From Mytilus trossulus (lineage: Eukaryota > Mollusca > Bivalvia > Mytilida > Mytilidae), in NCBI RefSeq assembly GCF_036588685.1, contig NW_026963311.1:806001-870000 (forward strand): DNA of 64,000 bases, in the 5' to 3' direction. The notes beneath the pieces were generated by a model. It had not been told where the DNA came from. It saw only the letters and a list, made by a program, of their open reading frames with translations, and ran no database searches. Positions 1 to 12,200 of the stretch are shown here, piece after piece; position 1 is the stretch's first letter; each line of letters starts with the position of its first letter. The position numbers and the translations under genes were made by a program.

Positions 1-89
1 ATTGTCAAACATTTTATTTACCCCCCCCCTTTTTTCCCAGTAAATCAATGATAGATAAGTGGCTGATTCCTGAATCACATAATCTCTAC

Positions 90-170
90 CTGTTGTAATG
101 ACATCTCCAAGTTCAACACAATACACAACAACTACATTATCTGTTGGCAGGTAGATGGTTTCTGCAAAAT
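90..170 (-). CDS. USP gene A, exon 2
   Basis: This 81-bp exon has the same length and phase as exon 2 of gene B and encodes YFAETIYLPTDNVVVVYCVE and onward to ITTG. It is bounded by an AG acceptor at 171-172 and a GTAGAG donor at 84-89. Confidence 0.85.
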
Positions 171-3100
171 CTTAAATAATATACAAATATAATAAGTAAG
201 TTAGCCTATAAACATGTACATGTATGTATAAAGACTTTTATGAAACAGAGGTAACATACAGTTACTCAAAATTATGGTCGTGATGCTAAATCGGATACTC
301 AAAATACTTTCTTTTCGTGTGTTGTCTCAAAAAGTAAAATCACAAAAATACTGAACTCCGAAGAAAATTCAACACGGAAAATCTCTAATCAAATGGCAAA
401 ATCAAAAGATAAAAAATATCAAACGAATGGAAAACAATTGTCATATTCCTGACTTAATACATGCATTTTCTTATGTAGAAAATGGTGGATTGAATCTACA
501 TGTAGTTTCATAGCGCTAAACATCTCACTTGTATGACAGCCGCATCAAATTCCATTATATCAACAACGATGCGTTAACAAAACAGACATAATAGGTAGAA
601 TTGTCAAAATAAGGATACAGCAGTCATCATCGTGTCACAATCGCAATCAGAACAAAACAAATAAATATTTAACAAAGAAGCACAAAAAAGCATATATCAA
701 ATTTAATAATCACGTTCATTGCTTACATATTTTTGTATATGATTATTTACTATGTTAAAATCAACCAATAAAGGATTGAAATGTTTTAAGTCCTGTTACC
801 ATGGTTACCGAATGGCTAGATTAACATCAACTCTAGTGTAGAATCGCGCGGTTGACGTCAAACTGTAAACGTCACACAGGTAGAGAAAAAAACATTTTGT
901 CGTTCAAAGTATGCAAAAATTATAATAGAACACTAACATAATGGTGGGATGTTAAAGAACATAGCCACGTCATATAGTACATTGTACATGTCTCAAAGAA
1001 ACACAAAAATTTCACGGACAAAGCACACTAGCAAAAATTTAAAAAAGTACAAACAACACATCTTTTTTTATGGCAAATTTCCTCTAAAATCTTATGTTTG
1101 GAATATTCTCGCTTGCATTGCATTTTTCAAAACTCTGTGTGTCTGTTGTTATCGTTTGCTTAACGCTAAACAGAATACATCGTTTAATCACTCATTTGAC
1201 CTTACTAATATTGTAAGCACATGTTGTTGATAAACAAATTGAATGTGATTACCCGAGAAATTGATTGCTACAAAAAAGATACTCTTGAGTGCTACGATAT
1301 TTTGTTGACAGTTCAGCATCTTTATTTGAAAATAATAATAATAAAGACAGAAGCTTCAGTGATAGATAGGAGGATCATTTTACATACAATTCGGTCATCT
1401 GAAACATTATTCCGAGTAATATGTCAAGTTTACATAATCAGTAATTACAACAACAGAAAACGTGAATCTAATTTAAACAAGGTTGAAGTTAGAAACAACT
1501 GCAGCATATGTAAAAAAGAAGTATGGACGTCAAAATATACTGCAGTTTTAGCGAGTGAATACAAGTAGTTTGTGTAAATGTATGTAAACTTTGCAAACTT
1601 ACATTTTTTTTTCGATTTTTGTTTTCGAAATTCAGAATTAGATTTTGATATTCTTATTCCGTACGATCATTCAAAAATGCATTTGACGGGATCCCAGAAT
1701 TCGATGTATTAAAATGATTCGATCCAATAAAGGCAACGTTAGCAGAACCTACTTTTCATAATTATGCTTATTATGAAGAAGTAAAAACAACAAAAATACC
1801 GATTTCCAAGGAAAATCTAAAACGGAAATTTTCTTTTTATTTTATTTTTAAATGGCAAAATTGAAAGCTCAAACACGTCAAACGAATAACTATGTAGAAA
1901 ATAGTGAATTAATCCAGGTTTTGTAACGAGCAAGTTTCCAGTTTACTACCTGTTTATAAATTTCTAAAAAAAAAAGATTTTGTAGCTAGCTTGTTTCTAG
2001 TTAACTAAAATACTTTTTTCTCTAAATTCCTCGATCTTTGTATTCGAATTTCAGAAAATTATGTTTCTTTTAAAAGAATTATATATACTAATAGATATAG
2101 GAAGATGTGGTGAGAGTGTCAATGAGACAACTCTCCATCCAAATAACAATTTATAAAAGTAAATCATTATAGGTCAATGTACGACCTTCAACACGGAGCA
2201 TTGGCTCACACCGAACAAAGAGCTTTAAAGGACCCCAAAATTACTAGTGTAAAACCATTCAAACGGGAAACCCAACGGTCTAATCTAAATAAAAAAAAAA
2301 AAAAAAAATGTATGATACATATATCAATACCGAAGCATAAATAATGATCATGAGTGTGTTCATGAGTTTGGTTTGGTTAGATATTTACACCTTTGAATTC
2401 CGAAGGAAAAGTATGTTTTTGTTTTGTTCATTTTAATTTTCCATGTATGAGAATTTCAGATAATAAATGAGAAATCACAGTTTTGCCTAAATATCTCAAG
2501 GAACTGCATATATATTTTTTAAAGAAGTATTATTTTTCTAAATTAAACACTCCTTATAATTAATTTATACTTTGAAAAATGAATGTAACCTTTTTAAACA
2601 AAACATAGAAAAATAACAAGTTTATGATTACTTTATAATACAAAAAAAAAAGATAACAGGAAGTATCAAAAATATAAGTCAGCTTAACAGACCACACCTA
2701 CCACCAACTTATAAATCCCCCGAAAAAAAAGACGTACACAAATCGACAAATACCGAAGAACGACGAATAGCCTGGTAGAGACACACAATTTCGTGCGGTT
2801 AAAACCAACTGTTACGTCATCACAAACCTGCTTAAGTTGAATTATGACATTACAAATAGCGTAATTCTTTTCTTAACCTTTGCAGACCGAAATAGTCTAA
2901 ACGTTCTGTTTGGGGAAACATCGCTCCTTATTTTATTAGTCTAGCCACAACAATTTATTACATGTAATAGTAACCTGTTCTCAAACAAACTATAATTTAA
3001 GATAATGTAATGACGAAAGAATCCCTTATAAATTGTTCCCAAGTGTAAACTAACATAGACCCCAAATATACATGCACTGAAACCGCCTATAAATATATAT

Positions 3101-6100
3101 CGATCCCAATTTTAGTATCTCCAAGAACTTTTACGAAATGAACATTAAATATAAGTTTGATTTATATTCGATAGGAGTCCATACGTCAATATATGCTTGC
3201 AAAACATTTCCCTCTGAAAGTCTTCCAAAATTTAGATATTTACAAAATGTAATTCATACTTGTGTTTTTTTTTTTTTTTAAATCAAGGTTATAAAAAACA
3301 GACTCATACTACACAAACTATCTATTTGCATTTTAATACTCCAAATATTTTGCATTTTATAAAAGTTTTACATGATATGTCTTTAATAAAAAGTTGAAGT
3401 CGTACATGCTTATAAAAAGAGGACCTTACATCAGATGGTGCAGTTTCCCACACATATACATATCGACATGTTATTGAAATGAGAAAAATCAATCGTGGTT
3501 CAACTTGATTTGATTTTTTAATGTTGTTGTTTTTTAATTACTAGATATTTGATATAAGATAAGGCTTCTAAAGAATAATAGCCAGTATTGATATTTAAAA
3601 GCATTTAAATTTGAAATCGAACTGTTCAACACCACAACGCCGATTCCATAAAGACGGTTATGTTTTGCATGAACATTCAACTGGTGTGTCTAAACACCAA
3701 AATGGAACTAGACGTTTTCATATAATAATGCTACATGTAGCATCGAACTGAATGCAGTTATTTTAGGAGTTACTGGGTCGGCTGAAGTACATTTTGGTTG
3801 TATTTTGTTTTCAACTAATATTTTATTCACACTCCCTTAATATTGGTGTTGAAAGCAGTACATTTTGGCAAAAAATTCACATAAAATGTAAATCACCGAA
3901 AATGTAAATCGTAAACATTATCTTAATAAACTAATTTAAAACCTAATTGGTATATCATATCATTCAATGTAAAACACTTGTCGTGTAAACAACTCGTTAT
4001 AATAATTCACAAAAAAAAGATATTATGGATTAATTTCTGATAGCTCGAGTGTTACTGATATATGATGTTAAACACTAATTTTGTAAACAACTACACAATA
4101 TAGTACTAGGTAATTCACTAAAACAAAATAACACATTGTCGATTAATTACTGATAGTTCAAGATACATGACTTGTATACTGAAGATTTATCAGCATTTCT
4201 TTTAAAATACATATTGTAAACAGGATCTGTAAACAATTCATACGCGGATTAAGATTTGTGATGCTCTTACTCCAAATTCTCATGAGCCCCCCCCCCCCCC
4301 CCTTTTTTACATCAAATCCTGTATTTGCACCTGAGAACTCTACATTACCATGTTATTCATACAAAGAAAGTCAAGTCAGGAATATGACAGTCGTTCTCCA
4401 CTCGTCAGATGTGTTTGCGCTTTTGATTTTGCCATTTTTTAAGGGCCTTTACTGTATTGAATTTCCCTTGAAGTTCCGTATTTTTGTTATTTTATTTTTC
4501 ACTTGGTCTCGTATACATAAACACTGACTAGAGACTATTTAAAAACAAAACAAGTATAACTTTATCGTAGACTTCGAAACAAGTAATAGCTTCAAAAAAT
4601 TATGGTCCTTTAGAATTGTACGACCTTTCAATTATTAGATCAATGATCAAATATGGAACGCCGTAACTGCCTTATGGTACTTCATTCTTTATCATGATGA
4701 GGTTTTTCTCTATTATGATGAGCTTTTTCTCTATTATGATGAGCTTTTTCTTTATTATGATGAGCTTTTTCTTTATTATGATGAGCTTTTTCATTATTAT
4801 GATGAGCTTTTTCTTTATTATGATAAGCTTTTTCTTTATTATGAAGAGCTTTTTCTTTATTATGATGAGCTTTTTCTTTATTATGATGAGCTTTTTCTCT
4901 ATTATGATGAGCTTTTTCTTTATTATTATGAGCTTTTTCTTTATTATGATGAGCTTTTTCTCTATTATGCTGAGGTTTTTCATTATGATAGTTTTTCTCT
5001 ATTATGATGAGCTATTATAAGGGAATCATGGGAAATTAAGAGAATCATGGGAAATTTAGAGATTTAAGATCAAACTCCCCCAAAAATGGCAGAAACAAAA
5101 ATGTTGAAAGTTCTTCGGAATGTTGGCTTGCTCTGTGTGCGGGAAATGTGTGATAAAGAAAAAATTAACACCAAATTTTGTCAGCATGCTTTCACTACAT
5201 GAACTGGAATATCTATGAGTTACCATTCTAGCGCATATGATGACACTGCGATGGTTACATCAAGTATTTAAACATGAAACCTGTGAAAACTGATAGTTTG
5301 GATGGCCATTAAAATACCATGTCGACAAAAATTTAAAAGAATCGTTGTTGGATTGTGACTTAAAGATATCGGACATTGGAAATCTCTTAGAACTCTCAGA
5401 GAGAACAATATATTGACGGATGGCTCATGTTGAACTACAGAAAAGAGATTTTTCTCATAGGCGGATCCAGGGGACCCCCCCCCCCCCCCATTCGTTTGAA
5501 CTGTACCCAAACGATAAAGACCGTTCGACTGTACAGACGTGTATACAACATTACGGCACCGAATTACTTATGACACATAGACACTAACCATAAATTAATA
5601 AGATGGAGATTAATTATACTGGGTGGAGTTGATGGGTTCAGTAGGCTTATTATATTTCTACATTGTTGTGACAACACGTACTGAGTAGCTTCCTCTCTGG
5701 AGTAGATTCAGATTCAGATTCAATAATTTATTAAAGTCTCACTACTTGTACTACATAAATATACAGTACATACAGAGTATATGCACAATATAAAACAGAC
5801 AATATACACAAATATAAAATACAAGTACCATTCTTTGAAGAATTATGAGAGTCTGTAAAACAATATTGTTTTTGTATAGGTCCTGTCAGCAGTGGTGAAT
5901 CCAGAAATTTTCATATTTAAAGTGGGTCCCACTGACTGCCTAAGAGGGGACCAGCTCCGGTCATGCCTCAGTGATTATCTATATAATCAACCAAATGTTT
6001 CTAAGAAAAAGGGGGCGGGTCCCTCTCTAAATCCGAGACTAGAGAGATTGTAGAGGGACGTTAACGAAGGTGTTTTCTGCTATTTCTACAACTTATTCTA

Positions 6101-8382
6101 TCCTTAAGGAGACCAGGGAATTCCCGATCCACTTAATGAACTGCATCTGATAGCCCTGCACTACATTTTCAGGGACGAAATTAAAAGAAGACTTGATATT
6201 TGAACTCAAGCCTGAGCAAGCCATAGACTGAGAACAACAAAGCATCTCCTGTCAATATTTGGATCGCCGGTCAAATACAGAATCCTGTTGGTACACAACT
6301 CAGTGAACGATATTTAGTTTATTATGGATTAGAGTGAAACATTGATGCGGCTAACCTTAAGGACGATGACAGGCCAATTGATGAGCCCATGAACATTTCA
6401 ATTAATGACAAACGAATAATGAAAGCAGATTTCAATAGGACAGGTACCAACTTCGGCATTGATGACTTTGTGAATGGTGTCGAAATCTTTTCTGCACAAT
6501 CCCTATTTCAGTATTTTTTGGCGCACAATAATAATGTTATAAATGATCATTATCTATTTCTTGGCCTATTCCCCCCCCCCCCCCAAGTTTTAGTCTTGTC
6601 TTTAACGGTTATATTCATCATCATGTTGTATGATTACCAATTGGACAACTGTCCACAAGAGACCAAATGATACATAAAATTAAAAAGTATAGGTCACCTT
6701 ACGGTCTTCAACAATAAGCAAATCTAATACCGCATAGTCCGCTATAAAAGGCCCCGAAATGACAATGTAAAACAACTCAGACGAGAAAACTAACGGCCTA
6801 ATTTATGTACAAAAAAATGAAAAGAAAAAAAAACAAATATGTAACACATAAACAAAGTTAACGACAACTGAATTACTGGCTCCTGATTTGGGACAGACAC
6901 ATACATACAGAATGTGGCGCTGTTAAACATTTTAGCGGGATTCCAAACCTCCCCTTACATGGAACACTCACGGGTACAGCATAAGAACGAACTATAAAAA
7001 AGCAGACGAAAAGGCTGAACTCATCAGATGGTTAAAAATACAAATAGTACAAATATACAAGCGGACATGGTCGGATTCTTGTACCTAACAACAAAAAGAA
7101 GAAAAAACGAATAAATAAAGTCATGCATTTAAGACTAAATAATCAATCAGTACACATCAAACATCCAATGGATTTAGTGCAAAGACGTAAATAAAAAGTC
7201 GGAAAAAACCTGACCTTGTGCTTTGCTAGGATACAGGATTCGACATATTGCAGATCGATGAATGTGTATATGTATGTAAAAGAAAATAACCCTTTACCAC
7301 CCTCATAAAGCTAGTATTTAGTTTGCTTTAAATTTGACTGATAACAAAATCAATATCAGTATCAATAAAACAATATTCAAAGATCTAATTACAGTGCTGA
7401 ATTGGTAACCTTTTAGAATGAGTTTATCTAAATGATTAATAAGTTTACCAGGATCGTTTGAAAATTTCCTTGCGATTAACAACATTTCTGTAAAAAAAGA
7501 AGTATGTGCTACATGTATCCCATTTGAAATAGGTGTTAAGGTACAACCTAACTTTAAAACCTAATCTTTATATCTATATATGGAAGAATTAGGCAAAGGT
7601 TTTAAGTATTTGTGGTATCGAAATCCATAACTTATGCATAGTCGTAAGAAGCATAGCTGGTGGCAGACGTGAGGAGCAGTGTCATCATATGCGCTAGAAT
7701 GGTAACTCCTAGATATTCCAGTTAATGTTTGAAAGCGTGCTGACAATATTTGGTGTTATTTTTTTCTTTATCAACCATTTCCCGCACACAGAGCAAGCCA
7801 ACATTCACAAGAACTTACAACGTTTCTGATTCTGTCAATTTCTCTTAGTTTGATCTCTTAATTTCCCATGATTCCCTTATAACAGCTCATCATAATAGAG
7901 AAAAACTATCATAATGAAAAACCTGATCATAATAGAGAAAAAGCTCATCATAATAAAGAAAAAGCTCATAATAATAAAGAAAAAGCTCATCATAATAGAG
8001 AAAAAGCTCATCATAATAAAGAAAAAGCTCATCATAATAGAGAAAAAGCTCATCATAATAGAGAAAAAGCTCATCATAATAATGAAAAAGCTCATCATAA
8101 TAATGAAAAAGCTCATAATAATAAAGAAAAAGCTCATCATAATAGAGAAAAAGCTCATCATAATAAAGAAAAAGCTCATCTTGATAAAGAATGAAGTACC
8201 ATAAGGCAGTTACGGCGTTCCATAATCAAACATTGTAAACAAATTATATTTATTGTAATGTATAATTAGTACTCACATTTCATCGCATGTTTCGCATAAT
8301 CACTTCCATCAAAAGCTATTACAACTGTTTTCCCTCCCGATTCTTTAGCTACAGTAGATTTTACAGCATTGTGCTCGGCCAT
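90..8382 (-). CDS. Universal stress protein gene A, 5' part (exons 1-2; rest beyond left edge)
   Basis: This is the 5' half of a USP-family gene. USP proteins are small cytosolic alpha/beta nucleotide-binding proteins linked to stress responses; the exact role of the animal copies is unsettled. Exon 1 (8277-8382) encodes 35 residues, including the first beta strand and loop KTVVIAFDGSDYAKHAM. Exon 2 (90-170) encodes the second strand, DNVVVVYCVELGD. The donor after exon 1 is GTGAGT, exon 2 has an AG acceptor and a GTAGAG donor, and the phases (1, 1) match gene B. Exons 3 and 4, with the GX2GX9GS nucleotide-binding motif, would lie left of position 1. Intron 1 is 8.1 kb and contains an inserted 3.6-kb transposon whose duplicated target site ends 46 bp from the exon 1 donor. 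No break is visible in the two exons seen. Confidence 0.85.
171..4645. other. Left part of USP-A intron 1, no gene seen
   Basis: This is AT-rich intron sequence. Two short plus-strand open frames (949-1230 and 1221-1568) have low-complexity, AT-driven composition and match no family I recognise. A mussel-type repeat lies at 2095-2308 and a C16 homopolymer near 4287. I see nothing else. Confidence 0.6.
2095..2308 (+). repeat. Dispersed mussel-type repeat ending in poly(A)
   Basis: The block begins with a GAAGATGTGG-type phrase, contains GTCAATGAGACAACTCTCC, and ends in an A-rich tail near 2290-2308. I recognise these phrases from abundant mussel repeats, and related fragments recur at 27337-27372 and 47165-47200. 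The A-tail suggests a retroposed, SINE-like origin, but no tRNA-like head was identified. Confidence 0.5.
4652..5249 (+). repeat. Left terminal inverted repeat of the IS3EU-like element
   Basis: It pairs with 7676-8224 and homology stops abruptly after the shared phrase GATGACACTGC. The outer 40 bp are nearly identical between arms; the middle is the 21-bp array and the inner third has diverged by substitutions and small indels. Confidence 0.8.
4695..5014 (+). repeat. 21-bp minisatellite, about 15 units
   Basis: The unit is TTTTTCTCTATTATGATGAGC with C/T variants. Because 21 is divisible by 3, open frames of repeated 7-residue units appear on both strands. They are artefacts of the array, not genes. 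Confidence 0.9.
6030..6499 (+). pseudogene. Decayed DDE/integrase-type transposase, C-terminal part
   Basis: Reading from 6030 gives NPRLERL, stop, RDVNEG, followed by a block with YNLFYP, then DPLNELHLIALHYIF, then ASHRLRTTK. After a frameshift near 6240 it continues SPVNIWIAGQIQNPVGTQLS, and later DDDRPIDEPMNI and NFGIDDFVNGVE. This matches my memory of the invertebrate and fish integrase-core protein family, whose end reads RIERLWRDV (with the third catalytic acidic residue), NDLHLFALHYV, and WxxHRxRT. At 6051-6053, and again in WTQAWASHR, the expected Trp codons are TAG or TGA. The upstream part with the first two catalytic Asp residues is missing, so it cannot be functional. Confidence 0.7.
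6628..7076 (+). repeat. Dispersed mussel-type repeat inside the transposon
   Basis: It contains the phrases CATAGTCCGCTATAAAAGGC, ACTAACGGCCTAATTTATG and CTGAACTCATCAGATGG, which I recognise from a very common mussel repeat. A related fragment with similar phrases lies near 17270-17370. Confidence 0.5.
7676..8224 (-). repeat. Right terminal inverted repeat of the IS3EU-like element
   Basis: This is the reverse complement of 4652-5249. The right end GGCGTTCCATA abuts the target duplication ATCAAA at 8225-8230, which is 46 bp from the splice donor of USP-A exon 1. Confidence 0.8.
7884..8190 (-). repeat. 21-bp minisatellite, about 14 units (inverted copy)
   Basis: It carries the same unit as the array at 4695-5014, on the opposite strand. 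Unit order differs between the arms (positions of the CTCT and CTTT variants), so the arms have not been homogenised exactly. Confidence 0.9.
8277..8382 (-). CDS. USP gene A, exon 1 (start codon exon)
   Basis: The ATG lies at 8380-8382 in the context TTCATGGCC. The exon holds 35 codons plus one base and ends in AAAT before GTGAGT. It aligns throughout with the first exons of genes B and C, which supports this start. Confidence 0.85.
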
Positions 8383-9157
8383 GAATGACGTCTAAAATGG
8401 ACGCAGATGCAGTTCTAACTAGACAATTTTTATCAAGCAAACCACTAATAAGTCATGTATCATCGACAATTAAGTAAAATAATAAATGTCGATCAGTCAA
8501 TGTAATTGGAGTCAGCGATCAAACAATTACACCAATAGCTTACCAAACATCAAATGATATATTATTAACAATAGATGTTTATCACATGTTGTATAATAGT
8601 CGCTTCCAACTTTTTTCAGGACGACTAACAGAATTATAAAAACGACGCAAAATCTATATAAAAAACATTACAATTGAATTTTGGTTTTGAGTTAATCAAA
8701 TAATATGTTTGAACTCGTGTTATTGATAACAGGCTATTAAACCACTTCTCTCGTTTAAATAGCCATGTGAACCACTTGTAGGAGATTTGTTTTAAGCACA
8801 GACAGCTGAACAAGTAAACATTCTGTCTTGATAATACAAGAAAACGGTAATTGTTCGTTTGCGCATCACTCGAAACGAATAATAAAAAAGCAACTCATAA
8901 TTACATTTTTGCATTTAGTGTTTTATAATAGCACTCCATCTTGCTACATCTTGACTTATAAAAAAATAATTTCAAGCCATCAATCTAATGTCGTAGAAAG
9001 GAAAGCCACAAAAGAACCTTTAATTAGCATTACATCGATGCTAGACTGTTCGGTGAGGTCAAAACATTAGATTATTTTCATTTTACCGTCTTCGGATTAT
9101 ATAACTTATCGACAGATAACATTTTTCTCTGATCTTCTCTGTTGTATGACATTACGA

Positions 9158-9264
9158 CCACAGGCACTTGTATCTATTTATGTGAAGGTCGACAATCCAT
9201 TTGTAATATAGTTGCATTTTTTATGGATAGTCGACCTTTCCATGGATAGAACAAGTGCCTGTGG
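9158..9264. repeat. 107-bp near-perfect hairpin (MITE-like)
   Basis: It starts CCACAGGCACTTGT and ends ACAAGTGCCTGTGG. The inner arms pair around AGGTCGAC and ATCCAT with a short AT-rich loop. No clear target duplication was found. Confidence 0.6.
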
Positions 9265-12200
9265 TTCCGATACTCGACATTTGACTTTTATTAACGTGTT
9301 ACAACAATAAGTATTTGTCAGTTCTATTCAATAACTTTTCTGATTCTTTTATCACATTTGCAGATAAAATAATTTCAACAACAACAGACAAATTATGTTT
9401 TAGTACCTATATTTCGTTTCTTTTGATTCCGGACTAGGGACTATGAACACAACTTGTGTTTATATTCGCAACATCAACAACAAACTCTTGCAGCCAACAA
9501 AGTATTGTAAATAAATAAATCTAATCACTTCAACTCGAAATTTGCAGAAATGATACCTGTTATCCAAAATACTCCGGACAAGACAACAATTATAAGGGAA
9601 ATTTGTGCATCTTTGTAAATATTCAATTGCTTATGTGTCTTAACTTCAATCGTACCATAAAAACCTTGATAACAATGCATGAAAGACAAACAAAATCTAC
9701 CCCATCTGACAAAGCCAAGGGCCCGGAAAATAAAACTACATTTGAAGGATTCCTATTTGGAAAAACAGCCAACGGTCCTCATAAAAATCTGCAAAGTCTT
9801 TCAATTCATTTCATATTCGCAGGTACAGTATTTGATGAGCTTTCTGCCAGTTAGTGCTCAAACTTAAGACATGGTATTGCTTTTTATTGTTTGTATATAA
9901 AGTTTAACCTGCATGCTATTATAGTTATGTAAAAATGAGAATAGAAATGGGGAATGTGTCAAAGAGACAACAACCCGACCAAATCGCATAGCATTTTGTT
10001 ACGTCTAGTTGCCTTCACATCAACCTTGTTCACCCTTATCCATTGACCCACATGATACAGATGTGAATTCATGAAGTTAATGTTTCTTTTTAAAACACAT
10101 AAGCAGGACATTGTGGAAGCCTTTTTTTAATTGCATGATGTTTTAGGTAACATCACAAACAATTATGAATAATGTATATAATTACAACGATAAGTTTGTT
10201 TTTCTCAAAATGTTTCATAATGCAGAACGCCAGTTAACTGTTTGTTTACTCCGTATATAATCATTAATGGACATGATAAAATCATTTCAATTACATTCAA
10301 TAAATGTCTTGAAACATTGTACAATACTGTATTCTTCAATTATTGGATCGGCTACAGCACATTTCAGAAATTTGAAAGCTTGCATTAGACTCTATTGACG
10401 GCATGAATTAGAATCTATTCACAAAAGGCATGCATTAAAATCTATTCATAAACCTCTATGAGGGTTAGTTGTCATGCTTTAATGATGTATCGTTTAATGT
10501 TCAGTCGCAAATATGTTATGCAATTATCCGTTTATAAATTTATATGTACTTATTAAATACAAAAAGCTTCGGTTTCTATCCCCTAGAAAATATTGACCTT
10601 TGATAAATTTGGCTTTTATTTTAAGGTAATTTAAGTCACATAGCTCTTCCTCTACTTCGGTTTTTTAGTTTTCAATTATTCGGCTTGGAGTGTTATTTTT
10701 TCATCTTCTTTTTTTATTAAAGATTTCATTGTAAAAATAAAATATGAATTTTGGGATTCGAGTGATGGTGGTTCGTCTCATGTATTGTAGTCTAATAAAC
10801 TCCTGATATCTTTTTTTTATGAAATTTGCAAATCAAAGAATTCATCTAAAAAAAAAAGATATTTGCAATACAAATTAGGCGTAGTTAAAGCAAACAATTA
10901 CTGTCTTTAATAATATTTTTACCTTGTCGTTAGTAAGAGGATTGTATATGCTACAACCGCTCTTCCAATAATTAAAACTTGGGTCCAGTATACATAATTG
11001 TTTAGAGGCAAATTAAAGCACGCCTCTGAGTACCGTATATTCTTGTTGTGTTGAAGGTCCATTCATGACTTTTTACTCTTTGGTCAGGTATTGTCTGTTT
11101 GATGTATTCCCGTTTCTATTCTTTATTTAATTCAATGTACTAGTAGTCTATACGTAGACCTTTAATTTATATAAAACTCCTCTCTGATATTGAGGATAAC
11201 AGTGATATGTGTATGTATGCATCACTTCAAAGCAGTTCATCATATTTACATAACTTAAAACGTTTAGTGTCACATGTGTTGCACACATGTGGAAACTACG
11301 CACTAAATTAAGCTTCAAGAGTATATTACTAATTGCTCGTTTCTTCTCTAATTGTGCAATGTCGTCCATCACTATATTCTCGTACATTACATGTTGTGGG
11401 GTCTTATATATTCCCGTTTGATACGGACCTTGACTTTTGATGTTTTTACGCGGACGATTTTAAAGACACCCTGATATTATTTCTTCCTATGTAGCATCAA
11501 ATGAAATCAATGGTAGTAAAATCTGATTATTTCCGCAGGGGCTTATTTTCGAGTAAAACATATGTTTTAAACACAGTTTGATTTTTAACATATGATTACT
11601 TTAAAAAGTTTGTTCCTACTGAATTTTAAATATGCTCACAGTTTTTACCTACTGTTGCATGCCATCTTGAAATCTGATTTTAAAACCTTGTTCCACTTTT
11701 TATGGTACATTTGTAATTAATCTTGTCTATTCTGTTTTTATTGTGCTGTTTTGGCTTCAAATTTTAGTCGTCTCAGTCAGCCAACTTCCGTTCCAATCAT
11801 TGTAGGTGTCGATTGCGTTGAAAATTTCTTTTTTAAATTATTGTTTCATCCATTAAGTATAGCTACTGTTTCATGAGTCATCGCACATATACTTATTATT
11901 TATTATCTAACTGTGATGGAACACTTTCCCCCGTACTAGTATCTGTATTCTGCGTTCATCCAGTCAATATCGGAGTCATTGTGAATAGTAGGCGATTAGC
12001 TTTTTGAGAATAGTCAAATTCTGTCTTTTATGTCATTGGTTTATGTTTAAAAACTACTCCTCTTTAAAAAAAATCTGCTAAAAACCCGGTTTTACGATAT
12101 TAATGTCCTTAATATATATAATTTTATTTTCTTTACTACTAACTTTTCGTCGAGATAGACAATCCCCACTTAAAATACAACCAATGACCCTCCTGAACCA

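Larger units (their letters stand above)
4652..8224. mobile_element. IS3EU-like DNA transposon, decayed, with long minisatellite-bearing TIRs
   Basis: The element is bounded by a perfect 6-bp direct repeat, ATCAAA, at 4646-4651 and 8225-8230. Its ends are inverted: TATGGAACGCCGTAACTGCC on the left and the reverse complement on the right. The terminal inverted repeats run about 600 bp (4652-5249) and 550 bp (7676-8224), and each contains a 21-bp minisatellite. The interior carries the remains of a DDE transposase at 6030-6499 and a secondary mussel repeat at 6628-7076. A 6-bp target duplication, termini of the form TAY...RTA and a retroviral-integrase-like transposase are the features I recall for the IS3EU superfamily; a Polinton would begin with AG. 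The element lies in intron 1 of USP gene A, in either orientation relative to the gene. Confidence 0.75.

Noticed and set aside
4672-5020. Open frames of repeated 7-residue units on both strands, also at 7877-8204
   Set aside because: They arise because the minisatellite unit is 21 bp, a multiple of three; there are no gene signals and the composition is purely repetitive.
4652-8224. Polinton/Maverick assignment based on the 6-bp target duplication
   Set aside because: Ends begin TAT instead of AG, the element is only 3.6 kb, and no polymerase or capsid relic is visible.
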